Position numbers and translations under genes: made by a program. A model generated the notes under the pieces. That model did not search any database and was not told where the DNA came from. It saw nothing but the letters and a program-made list of their open reading frames with translations. Shown here piece after piece: positions 1 to 10,082 of a DNA stretch of 64,000 nucleotides. Within the stretch, counting starts at the first letter, position 1. Every line of letters begins with the position of its first letter. The stretch lies in contig JAGEMR010000093.1 of assembly GCA_021030915.1 (NCBI GenBank), positions 1-64,000 of the forward strand. Reading direction: 5' to 3'. This stretch comes from Astrothelium macrocarpum (Eukaryota > Ascomycota > Dothideomycetes > Trypetheliales > Trypetheliaceae).

Positions 1-292
1 ATGCTATCCTATGCTATCCAAATAATCCAGAATCCTGCATAATGATGCCATACCTTAATGATCCTTCCGACCCCTGACTAGTTGCCTAAATAGCTCTGTA
101 GACAACTGATGACCAAGCTGTTCTGAAAGCCAGCGCGCGCCATAACGCATCTCATCTTACTTCCGTGAGAGAACACATTACGCCATGAAGACACCAAAAT
201 AACTTTCCCAGCTCGTACATCGATTCGTGCTTACAGGAACGAAATGCCTATCTTGGCTGGTCTCAATCAGCAGTGCTTCCGATTCGTCCTTT

Positions 293-1371
293 CTAATTGG
301 TCGCATAGTGTGCATCAATGGTCTTCTTCATGTCCGCAGCAATCAACTGATGCACATGTGTTGTTGGATTTGTGAAGGACATCCAGTAATAATTATTCGC
401 ATGGCCTAACACCATGCAATCATTCCATTGGTCCAACGAACTTTGTGTGTTACCGTCACAATATTCGTTCATGGGAGCAGTAATGTTATTAGCTGCAGCA
501 GTCGACGGTTCCATCAAGTTCAACATGAAGTTGAACGCGTCGTAATAAATGATCTTCTTCCTCTGACTTGCCGTCAGATCAAGATTGTCGAGCGCCTTCT
601 CAATGGCACTATTGCTGTCTTTTATGACCTGACCCCAATTGCTATGCACTCTTGGTCAGGATTCTCGGGGGAAGTGCAGAGATACTGTGGAGTCACGGGA
701 GCTTTGTGCTTTGGGTATATGTTGGCAACAAAGACAGCAGGTGCGCCACCCTTGATAAGTTTCTCGATTTCAGCACCAATCATAGTAGAAATGTTGGCGG
801 CGAACTCAGCATTTTTAGGGTCACCAACCCAAAAGGCATCTGTGTGCGCACCTAGAGAACTTGTTAGAATGCCTAAAACACCTCCCAATGCTGCGAGCTT
901 ACTCAGGTCGTTCTGTCCGACCCAAACAAATTGCATGGTCTCACTGATACCCGACGAACCATTATTGATATACCATTGGACCTGGTCCTGGACGGAGAAG
1001 ATGTGTGGAGGCATGGGTGTGTACGCGGCAGATATTGTCGCGCCTATGCCAGATCCTCCATTGTCACCGCCAATTGCATAATCCCATCCCATGGGCGTAC
1101 CCAACATCTGTGTAAGGTACGTGACCGCAATTGGCCCATTAGTCCAAGTCTTGTATCCATAAACATCTCTTGGATTGCCAGTGATATCTGCTAGATAACT
1201 TCCAGATCCATTGTCACTCAGTTCATCTCCGTAAGCTACCACCCATTTCCAAGGATAAGAGGACCTCTTTCGGACGATAGGGTTTTCCACGGATGGGACG
1301 GCTGCTGCGATGACGTAATTGGCCAAGAGAAAGGCATTGATTGCCAGTGTAGTAAAAGCGAATGTCTGCAT
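293..1371 (-). pseudogene. GDSL/SGNH-type secreted esterase-like protein, frameshifted
   Basis: The ATG at 1371 begins a hydrophobic signal peptide (MQTFAFTTLAINAFLLANYV), followed by an SGNH-hydrolase fold resembling fungal GDSL/CE16-like acylhydrolases. Block I reads AYGDELSDNG, so the usual nucleophilic Ser of GDS is Glu. Block III is present (WVGQND). The frame breaks near 635-650: the first part runs to 622, and the conserved continuation (HSNWGQVIKDSN, to 293) is in another frame. The two join if one base is restored in a Glu-Cys-His context. A 35-nt intron would also mend the frame but is too short to be credible. Near the C-terminus the usual D-x-x-H-P is replaced (MSFTNPTTHVH), so the catalytic Asp and His also look lost. 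This may be a decaying gene, a pseudoenzyme, or an active-family variant with a sequencing error. Confidence 0.6.
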
Positions 1372-3027
1372 GATTGAAATGAACGGATTGAAATGAACAG
1401 CAAGTCTTCTAGACAAGAGTAGTGAACGAAATGTGGTACAAGACCACGAGCAAGCACCAAGAAGGAGCTGGCTACGGAGAACAGTCAAGATAAACTGGAG
1501 AGTGAAGAAGTAAAGACGTATATGAGAACTAATAACTGGATGTTGTCAGAGATTACGAAATCTCACCCCCCGGTTTCGGTGGCTGGTATAGGTCTAGAAT
1601 AGCGTGCTTTCAAAGCTCGTACTGGGCGTCTAGAGTATTATCAAGGGGAAGCATCCGCTTCCGTTCAAGTAATGAGCAAGCATTAGAGGCACGAACGATG
1701 CTCCGACCAACGTTGCATTATCAAGCCTTGTTGAGCCAGCAATCTGCAAAGGGTGCCACTAAACCGCCCAAGAATCTCCAGTGCCGCTGTAGATTCGTTT
1801 CAAGACAGTAGTTAAACTCAGGAGGCTGACCCGAGAAATGAATGGCCGTCCATCTCCCGTTCATATTCGTTCGGATCCACCCTAGCGTGCCGAAGGCTGA
1901 AACACATGGCTGAGGCTGCGGGCGATAAACTAACCCAAAGGTCGTGCATGCAATAGAGCAAAGCCGAGAGAAGGTCCTTTGTATGTACTGCGCCATGGTA
2001 GAAGAGATTTCCTGGCGGCCCACAAACCTGTGCTTCTTGTAACTGCAGATATCGACTGGTATAGTGGTGATGGGGAATTAAAGGGATTTATGGATGTGCA
2101 ATTCAGAAGTAATCTCCCAACCCGAAAAAGCCGAGACATGACTATAGCATATTTGGTAAGATGCGTCGAGCATCCTTGCTGTAGCAGCTAGATCAACCCC
2201 TACTTGAGAAATCTCCGTCGATCTGGAAGTTAGTTTAAAATCTATCAATCAATCAGAACTTCGTTGAGATTGGATTGTGTGAATCTATAGAGTTGACAGC
2301 AGAATGCCGCTGGTCGCTTTATGCACTTTTACGCGAATGATTACTTTTTGAACCGCACTTCCGTACAGATCATGGCATTGCAGGGTTCTTGATCCTCTTT
2401 ACCAATCATAAAAATTCTACTCTGGGATAGAAGGATGACAGGGGAACGCACCTCATTAAACTTTAGGTTTCCAGTGTCCTACACAGCGGTTGTTGCATGG
2501 ATATTATGCGCTGAGTCGATAGCTCAATGTCGTAAGAGAGTGCACATACGTCTGTAGATATCTTACCCGCTGTGGCGACGGCAAATGAATGATACCAACG
2601 CCACCTATTGTATCCGGCGCATTTAGAAGACATGGCTTGTAAATACGCCTGCATTCGTCTTCTGAATTGCTGTCTCCCTTGCGACTTAACACAAGGTTTG
2701 ATTACACACCTCACTCTCCATCTCTTCACAGTATTCTTCAAGGACAGGGAGAAGAATGTCGTGGAAATTTGAGTAATTTTACATTTTCTCTACTTCGAGA
2801 TTCCTCTCTTGTTGAGTGAATGAATTCGATACTGAAGGCCGCCAAATGGATGGCAGATAGTAGGATAGCTGGGCAAAGGCAAATTGGCAAGCTCTACTAT
2901 TGTACAGGATGACAATACAGTGATTGAATGGCAATAATCTGTTGCGTACCATAAGAGACTGCAGTGAAGTTATCCGCTTCTCATAACAAGCATTTCTAAA
3001 TTGCTTTACCGGCAAATCAATGCCCCA
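1372..3027. other. Intergenic; one weak spliced ORF candidate
   Basis: This 1.65 kb stretch lies between two minus-strand genes and should hold the promoter of the GDSL-like gene. No protein family was recognised on either strand. On the minus strand, 2139..1721 can be read as a two-exon ORF of 121 codons (intron 1882..1934, GTTAGT to GCTAG) with a basic, mitochondrial-like N-terminus. It matches no family I know and may be chance. Confidence 0.4.
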
Positions 3028-4110
3028 CTACAGATTGGACAAGTTTACCGGCTTCAAAGGAAGAAGCATAGGGCCTGCGACAACGCTTTCGAGTGTAGGA
3101 GCTCCTTCGACACTAGCTAAGACACCAATGATCAGACCGGTGTCCTCGAATGCGCTTGGAATTGTAGTGTAGTTCAGAGTCGGGTTGTATGGCACGCTGA
3201 TATTGAATACCCCGTGGAAGAAGACAGCGTAGTAGTCGGTATTCGGCTCAAATTGCGGGACGTGTGACTTATTCTGGTATTCAAATTCGATTCTTGCACC
3301 GGGTGCAGCACTTCCGAAGGTAGTAATCTGGGGGAGGTTTTGGTATGGGACAGGATAGAGCGGATTATTTTGTGGACAGGAGCCTGGGACGACGAAACTG
3401 ACTGTCGTTTGTAAGATTTGGCTCGCGTAAGGGAATGATGTGTCGAATGGGCCAGCGAAAGGATCGGTTTTCCAGATATCCATGAGAGACCAAACCTCAT
3501 GACGTGTCTCCACTTGTGCTGCAGCAACCAGAGCTCCTTTCGTGGAATTGAGCTGAGCGGTCTGGACAAACCCAGTCAAAAATGCCATGCTTGATAGTTC
3601 AATGATTGTCTGGAGCTCAAGATAGGATTTGGGATCGGTAAAAGGATACGAATATTCGCATGGCCCTGGCTTTAGAGAGTCATGCGTAATCTCGTCCTGA
3701 AAGATTCGTAAGTGTCCGGCTTCGTTGTCACGGATCTCCATAAGTCGACTGTATGTTTGAGGAGGAAAGCCAGCTTCGATGAAGTCTGACTCGTTGAATG
3801 TCTCAACTCCTGTCTGATAAAATCTATACACTATCCATTCCGCACTTGCAAGATTTTGCCAGAGGACATCATCGGGCCCTGGAGGTCCTTTCGAACTTGC
3901 GGGAATTGCATGTGGATAGCGATCAGGGAATGGTGCTTTCACACCAGTGTAATTGCTGTAGTACGGAGACTCGCCAGGAATGGGTCCGAAGTTAGGATTG
4001 TCAATGTCTCCTGCTGTAACCTCTTGACTGTGAGGCTTCAAAGCAGGCAACGCAGTCGTAAGAGTTGACAAGAGGAGCAATCCAGATACCATCTGAAGCG
4101 TGTGATGCAT
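3028..4110 (-). CDS. Rds1-like secreted ferritin-fold protein
   Basis: This is a single exon of 360 codons. The ATG at 4110 is chosen because it starts a clear signal peptide (MHHTLQMVSGLLLLSTLTTA). The body resembles fungal Rds1/stress-response proteins with a ferritin-like domain: helices carrying LASAEWIVYRFYQTG, an EAGHLRIFQDE segment and a second AAAQVETRHEVWSLMD segment supply spaced Glu and His residues, as in the ferritin-like fold. Several N-glycosylation sequons (NYT, NES, NST, NKS) fit secretion. The C-terminal third is beta-rich and of unknown role. Family members are described as induced by glucose, ammonium or stress, but no enzymatic activity is established. The frame stays open for another 145 codons upstream without an ATG, which is probably 5' leader. 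Confidence 0.82.
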   Translation of the reverse strand: MHHTLQMVSGLLLLSTLTTALPALKPHSQEVTAGDIDNPNFGPIPGESPYYSNYTGVKAPFPDRYPHAIPASSKGPPGPDDVLWQNLASAEWIVYRFYQTGVETFNESDFIEAGFPPQTYSRLMEIRDNEAGHLRIFQDEITHDSLKPGPCEYSYPFTDPKSYLELQTIIELSSMAFLTGFVQTAQLNSTKGALVAAAQVETRHEVWSLMDIWKTDPFAGPFDTSFPYASQILQTTVSFVVPGSCPQNNPLYPVPYQNLPQITTFGSAAPGARIEFEYQNKSHVPQFEPNTDYYAVFFHGVFNISVPYNPTLNYTTIPSAFEDTGLIIGVLASVEGAPTLESVVAGPMLLPLKPVNLSNL

Positions 4111-4709
4111 AATGGAAGCAGAATTGGAGGGATAACTTTGGTTTTGAAATGCTTGTTCGAAAACGAAACCTAATGCTCTTGAAGATGAATCAGATTCGCA
4201 CATCAGAGATCTATTGAAACTTTTATACCCGACTCCCACATTACCTATTGGCTGACTAGAAATGTAGCGCTGTGAGTAAAGGATTGATCGATCGACATTA
4301 TAGCACCGCCCTTCATGCCTTTTCCAGTTCGCTTCACGAAATGGTATCGATCTTTTAAGAAACGCAGTCATTATGAACGAGCTGCAGGAACGCGTGTTAG
4401 CAGTGGATCCCTTTGGAGCGATGCTACTGGAGCGAATGAAGTAATTTCGCGCGACTTGACTACTGTTAGTTACCCATAGAACTATGCTTAACAGCTGAAA
4501 ATACTCGACCCCTGTTCGACTCGCGTGCCTAACCCATTTCGTCATCCACTAAATCAACTCGACCTTAGGTGCCTGTTCACGTCGTGTTCCATTGATTAAG
4601 CAGTTGAAGAGGCAAGGCTTTCTCATGGAGGTATAGTGCGGTGGGTCGAACAGGACTGACAATAGATTGCAGCACCAACAAAGTGTCGTTGTCGGGCACA
4701 CAGGAAGAA

Positions 4710-4757
4710 CCCCACCCCCCCCCTCCCAAAAAAAAGAGAAAAGAAAAGAAAAGAAAA
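4710..4757. repeat. C-run plus AAAAG microsatellite
   Basis: A run of 16 C in three tracts (CCCC, nine C, CCC) is followed directly by a purine tract with repeated AAAAG units. Such tracts are length-variable and the C-tract could form a G-quadruplex on the minus strand. It lies in the leader or promoter of the Rds1-like gene. Confidence 0.85.
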
Positions 4758-5512
4758 TCGCACAAAGTAATCCTAGACAAATTTGACCTTGTGATTCTGC
4801 CAAAGATGCCAGGTCTGCCCAAATTCGTCTGTTGAGGTTAAGGCTGGTCAAACTTTTCCTCGGGGAACCCCACACGTTTTGGCAGGCGTACAGGACTACC
4901 ACGACACCAGGTTTCAAAGCAGTGTCCATCCGGGTCAGGGGTCACAGCCAGCTCCCTCATTCTCCTGTTACTCGGCTCTGCATATAATATGAGTCTGCTC
5001 GTGCCCAGGCATATACCAGATTACGTGCCACACATTATGCTTGACGCACAGCAGTGGCGGTGTGAGCGTGGCTCGCGTCGTATATTCTGGCACGATGAGT
5101 GTAGAACATAATGGTTTTCTGATATAAAAGAAAGTGAACGTGTTGTTATCTCTCGCTTTCTAAGTACAAGCATGACCGTTGTGCATAAGTTGAGCACTAT
5201 GGATTTCGCTACTTTCGTTTCTATTTGATTAAGTTATCACCAAGACCAACCTATGAAAGGGTTTCAAGTTGAATGACCGTGAAAGGGTTTATAGTAGGTC
5301 TGCCTACTCTGAGTGATCAGACGCTCGCGTCTTATGCGGTTTGTGGATGCCTGGAATTTGCTGTAGACACGGATATTCCTTGTTAGGGTGCCCGGCGCGA
5401 GGTGTCTACACACGCAGAACATCGTCAAGTCATCTAATAATGGGGCTGATTGCATTCAGATAGTTGCAGCATCAAGTAAATGCGGACATGCATGACGACG
5501 AAGACCTTTAGA

Positions 5513-5539
5513 GGGAAGGGGGGGAAAGGGGGGGAAGGG
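5513..5539 (+). promoter_or_regulatory. Candidate G-quadruplex upstream of UBA1
   Basis: Four G-tracts (GGG, G7, G7, GGG) are separated by loops of 2, 3 and 2 adenines on the plus, coding strand, about 380 bp before the proposed UBA1 ATG. This satisfies the usual G3+N1-7 rule with very short loops. Function is inferred only. Confidence 0.6.
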
Positions 5540-5894
5540 TCGAAATGGACTGGACGGAGAACCTAAGTGGTGTAGGTGACTTAGGTAGTAACTGCCTAGG
5601 TAGGTAGTAATTAAGTAACTAGGCTGAGGCCGGCCAAATCGGTCATCCACACTACACCCTGTTCCACCTTACTTTGCTCTGCCTCATTCACACCTGCCAC
5701 AGCCCACCACCTTCCCCTCCCCCGCTCGACCCTCTTTCTCGACCATATACTCGAATTCCCTCTATGCCCGTTTGCATGCTACACTGAATTCCAAAGTTTC
5801 ACTTCCCATTGCCACCATTCCCTCCCACGATACCAGCGGCAAGCTGGGGAAGAGGCGGCTCTCAGAAGAGCATTTGAGTCCGAGGAAGAGAGTC

Positions 5895-8800
5895 ATGACG
5901 GACAGCAAGATGCAGATTGATGGGGGCTCGGTGGCAGCTCCTGAGCAGCTCAAGGGCGCTAACGGAGAGATTGATGAGTCTCTCTACAGCAGGCAGCTCT
6001 ACGTTCTTGGACATGAGGCGATGAAGCGCATGGGCTCGTCAAATGTGCTTATTGTCGGCCTCCGTGGCCTCGGGGTTGAGATTGCAAAAAACATCGCACT
6101 TGCCGGCGTCAAATCACTAACTCTTTATGATCCAAGACCTGTTGCGATAGCAGACCTATCCTCTCAATTTTTCCTACATCCAGGTGATGTCGGCCTACCA
6201 CGAGCAAAAGTCACAGCGCCGCGAGTATCAGAGCTCAATCCATACGTTCCCGTAACAGTTCACGCCTCCGATAATTTGAGCTCAGATCTGAGCCAGCTCA
6301 GTCAATATCAGGTTGTTGTCCTCACAGACACCCCTCTCAAGGATCAGCTCACCATCTCCGATTATTGCCACAACCAGGGAATATGCGTCGTTATCGCCGA
6401 TATCTTTGGCTTGTTTGGTACCGTGTTTACCGACTTTGGAAAGAATTTCACATGCGGGGATCCCAATGGAGAGAATCCTAATAGTGGCATAATTGCTGGT
6501 ATAGATTCGGAGGGTCTTGTGTCGGCCTTGGATGAAACGCGACATGGGCTCGAAGACGGTGACTTTGTCACATTTTCTGAAGTTGAAGGCATGGAAGCCC
6601 TCAATGACGCAACCCCGAGAAAAATCACTGTCAAGGGACCCTATACCTTCTCGATTGGTGATGTCTCTGGGCTTGGTCAGTACAAGCGTGGTGGCCTCTA
6701 CACCCAAGTTAAAATGCCCAAGATCTTGGACTTCGAGCCTCTCAGCACACAGCTTGGAAATCCTGAGCTAATGATGTCTGATTTTGCAAAATTCGATCGG
6801 CCAGCGCAACTTCACGTTGGATTCCAAGCACTCCATGCTTTTGCGGACCAGCACGGTACTGGATTACCACGCCCGCATAATGATACCGACGCAATCGAGG
6901 TCTTGAGACTTGCAAATGAACTTGCTGGACGCGGAGCAGAGAAGATCGAGCTTGATGAAAAGATCATCAAAGAATTAAGTTACCAAGCACGAGGAGACCT
7001 TAGTCCTATGGCTGCCTTTTTTGGAGGCCTAGCTGCACAAGAAGTTTTGAAGTCAGTCTCCGGTAAATTCCACCCTATTAAGCAGTGGCTCTACTTTGAC
7101 TCTCTCGAATCTCTACCTACAAATTTCCAACGATCAGAAGAACTCTGCAAACCCTTGGGAACACGATATGACGGCCAACTTGCGGTCTTTGGCAAGGAAT
7201 TTCAAGACAGTCTTGCAAACATGAAGCAATTCCTCGTAGGTGCTGGTGCTATCGGTTGCGAAATGCTTAAGAATTGGGCGATGATCGGATTAGGTACCGG
7301 ACCGGAAGGCAACATTACAGTGACGGACATGGACCAAATTGAGCGCAGCAACTTAAATCGACAGTTTCTGTTCAGACCAAATGATGTCGGCCATTTGAAG
7401 AGTGAATGCGCTGCACAGGCGGTCCAGGCTATGAATGCAGAGCTCCAGGGCAAGATCACAATATTGAAAGACCGAGTCGGTCCTGACACTGAGCATATAT
7501 TCAATGAACACTTTTGGAACAGTTTGACGGCTGTAACCAATGCGCTTGACAATGTGGATGCCCGTACATACGTGGACCGGAGATGTGTATTCTTCCGCAA
7601 ACCTTTGCTGGACAGCGGCACTCTTGGAACGAAGGCAAACTCACAAGTCGTCTTGCCAATGATCACAGAATCGTATTCAAGCTCCCAGGATCCACCAGAA
7701 CAATCATTCCCAATGTGCACGCTTCGGAGCTTTCCTAACCGGATCGAACACACCATCGCATGGGCGAAAGACCTCTTCCATACCTACTTTGTCGGGCCAC
7801 CTGAAGTCGTGAACATGTATCTAACCCAGCCCAACTATCTAGGTACCGCATTGAAGCAATCTGGTAACGAGAAGCAGACCTTGGAAACACTGCGAGATTT
7901 CCTTGTTACAGAGAGGCCGCTGACTTTTGACGATTGCATTGTCTGGGCTCGAAGCCAGTTTGAGAAGCAATATAACAACGCGATTCAGCAATTGCTTTAC
8001 AACTTCCCTAAAGATTCCAAGACCTCGAGCGGGCAGCCGTTCTGGTCCGGCCCTAAACGTGCTCCCGATGCGCTGAAATTCGATCCATCGAATTCGACGC
8101 ACTTCACCTTCGTGGAAGCCGCCGCCAGATTGCATGCATTCAACTACAACATCAACTCTAAGGATGCTACCAGAGACCAGTTTTTGAGAGTACTTGAAAA
8201 CATGATTGTTCCAGATTTCAAGCCAGATCCAGGCGTCAAAATCCAGGCAGACGACAAGGAGCCGGATCCGAACGCTAACCAGCCATCAAATGACAACGAT
8301 GAACTCCAGAGAATCGCCGATACTCTACCGCCTCCAAAATCTCTGGCCGGCTTCAAGTTAGAGCCCGTGGAATTTGAAAAAGATGATGACACCAACTTCC
8401 ATATCGATTTTATTACCGCAGCAAGCAATCTCCGTGCGGAAAACTATAAAATTGCAACAGCCGACCGTCACAAGACCAAGTTCATTGCCGGCAAAATCAT
8501 TCCTGCTATTGCCACTACAACTGCTCTTGTCACTGGCCTTGTCGTACTCGAGCTTTACAAACTCGTAGACGGAAAGACGGATATCGAACAGTACAAGAAT
8601 GGATTCGTCAATCTTGCCCTGCCCTTTTTCGGATTCAGCGAACCAATTGCAAGCCCCAAAGGCAAATACATGGGTAAAAGCGGCGAGGTCACGGTTGACA
8701 AGTTGTGGGATCGATTTGAGGTAACCAATGTGACACTGCAAGATTTCCTCGATGACTTTGAACGCAAGGGCTTAAATGTCACAATGGTGTCCAGCGGCGT

Positions 8801-9067
8801 CAGCCTGCTATATGCAAGTTTCTACCCACCTAGTAAGCTCAAGGATCGGCTGCCACTAAAGTAAGTATCTCCTCCCAAGAACACTTCAAGATGTTACATC
8901 AGTAATTCGAGGCTAAGCTATGGCATAGGTTAAGTGAGTTGGTCGAGACCATTAGTAAAAAGAAGATCCCGGATCATCAAAAGAATGTTATCTTTGAGAT
9001 TACGGCGGAGGACCAGACGGAGGAAGATGTCGAGATCCCGTATGTCATGCTTAAATTGCGCAGCTAG
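5895..9067 (+). CDS. UBA1: Ubiquitin-activating enzyme E1
   Basis: Ubiquitin E1 adenylates ubiquitin with ATP, holds it as a thioester and passes it to E2 enzymes in nucleus and cytosol. Exons are 5895..8860 and 8929..9067; the intron (8861..8928) runs GTAAGT to CATAG and supplies the conserved end DVEIPYVMLKLRS. The 1034 residues match the family's usual length. The inactive adenylation half begins near residue 35 (YSRQLYVLGHEAMKRM). The active nucleotide site is GAGAIGCEMLKNW, near 445. The catalytic Cys lies in PMCTLRSFPN at about residue 608. The ubiquitin-fold domain closes the protein. The ATG at 5895 is the first in frame. The frame is open upstream and encodes a basic GKRRLSEEHLSPRKR segment, so a longer form with a spliced or non-AUG start is possible. 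Confidence 0.96.
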
Positions 9068-9415
9068 ATATGGTTAGAAGCAAGCATTTCGGATGGCTGG
9101 GTTTGTGACATGAATTACCACGAAATCGCTGGCGCAAAAAGAAGGTCGGAGCATTGTGTGGTTACTTCTCAAATTGGCAGGCATCGCTAGATAGATGATA
9201 CTCCCCTATTGTGATTAAAAACCCAGTCAGCAATGTCGAATGTAGCTTTGCGCTAGCTAGAATTGCAATATACAGGGCTGATATTTCCCAGGGACACATG
9301 GTGGTTATTACAGAACAGTCAAGCTTGCTTCACCACTGTGCTCCATATATACTGATTGTTTTTTTCTTTCACTCACTCCTGGTTGGTTCGTAACTCAAGA
9401 ATCTTCTACTAATCG
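9068..9415. other. Short convergent intergenic region
   Basis: This 348 bp lies between the UBA1 stop and the stop of the small unknown gene. I see nothing beyond likely 3' ends of both transcripts. Confidence 0.5.
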
Positions 9416-9868
9416 TCACAGCCTTGAGCCTTCATTTCGCTTTCCCATTCTCAACCCATCCTCGTATACATAGCCTTCCACACACGGGCTCCGCATTGCA
9501 GATCCACCTCTATCTCCAATCACGTCAGAAGAGCCAATTGGCAATTGGAATGGGGTTTTATGTAGTCGTTCGGTGAAGAAGACAGGATGTCGCATTAAGG
9601 GATTGTAAAGCGATGTGGGCCGTTCTTCGACAACGCCTACAACGGACGTGATGTCTACATCTGGGGGTAGCGCTTCGATTTGTGAGCGAGCACGAACATT
9701 TGTCCATCCGCCATTGTGCAACGGTCCTTGAATGTAGATGCTTGGTATGGCCGCTGGAGAAGGTGTGGAGGGGTTCTGTGAGTGACGAAGTTGCTGACGG
9801 CTCACAGTGACGGGCTGCATATTGCTAGAACGAAGTCCTGGCCGTGGTGGAGCATTGGAAGGTAGCAT
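9416..9868 (-). CDS. Small uncharacterised protein ending in SRL
   Basis: I do not recognise this protein. The ATG at 9868 gives 150 residues: a Pro/Ser-rich N-terminal half, then a more ordered part with IYIQGPLHNGGWTNVRARSQ, EALPPDVDITSVVGVVEE and YNPLMRHPVFFTERLHKTPF. The C-terminus is KRNEGSRL, and SRL fits the peroxisomal PTS1 consensus with basic residues just before it. An upstream exon is possible, since the frame is open about 20 codons further and reaches a TAG that could be an acceptor. An inverted repeat (CTACCT/AGGTAG) lies 60-85 bp upstream. Support is open frame and protein-like composition only, so the call is tentative. Confidence 0.4.
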   Translation of the reverse strand: MLPSNAPPRPGLRSSNMQPVTVSRQQLRHSQNPSTPSPAAIPSIYIQGPLHNGGWTNVRARSQIEALPPDVDITSVVGVVEERPTSLYNPLMRHPVFFTERLHKTPFQLPIGSSDVIGDRGGSAMRSPCVEGYVYEDGLRMGKRNEGSRL

Positions 9869-10082
9869 GGTCGGCAGAGTAGGTAGGGTTCGAATGTGCA
9901 CATTGCTGTCGCTGTGATTATCAATGCCCTACCTGCCTGAAGGTAGGTAAGGTCATCCGAATCAGGGAATGCCGAGGTTGTGACACCACCCCTCCCAAGT
10001 ACTGTATGATGTAGATTTTAGGTATTTTGCATATCGTCAGCACTATTTAGCCTACATTTTTGTTTACAGGAATATTTCATCT

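Larger units (their letters stand above)
4111..5894. other. Divergent promoter region of Rds1-like gene and UBA1
   Basis: About 1.8 kb lies between divergent genes. It holds a C-run next to a purine (AAAAG) microsatellite at 4710-4757, a strong G-quadruplex candidate at 5513-5539, and a TAGGTA-rich segment at 5582-5625. In the last 250 bp the UBA1 frame is open without an ATG and encodes a basic segment. Overlapping short ORFs here look like chance. Confidence 0.6.

Noticed and set aside
622..720. A 35-nt intron to explain the GDSL frame break
   Set aside because: Shorter than any other intron here (minimum 43 nt) and its acceptor lacks a branch point.
7202..7756. Long minus-strand frame inside UBA1
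   Set aside because: Shadow of a strongly conserved coding exon on the other strand.
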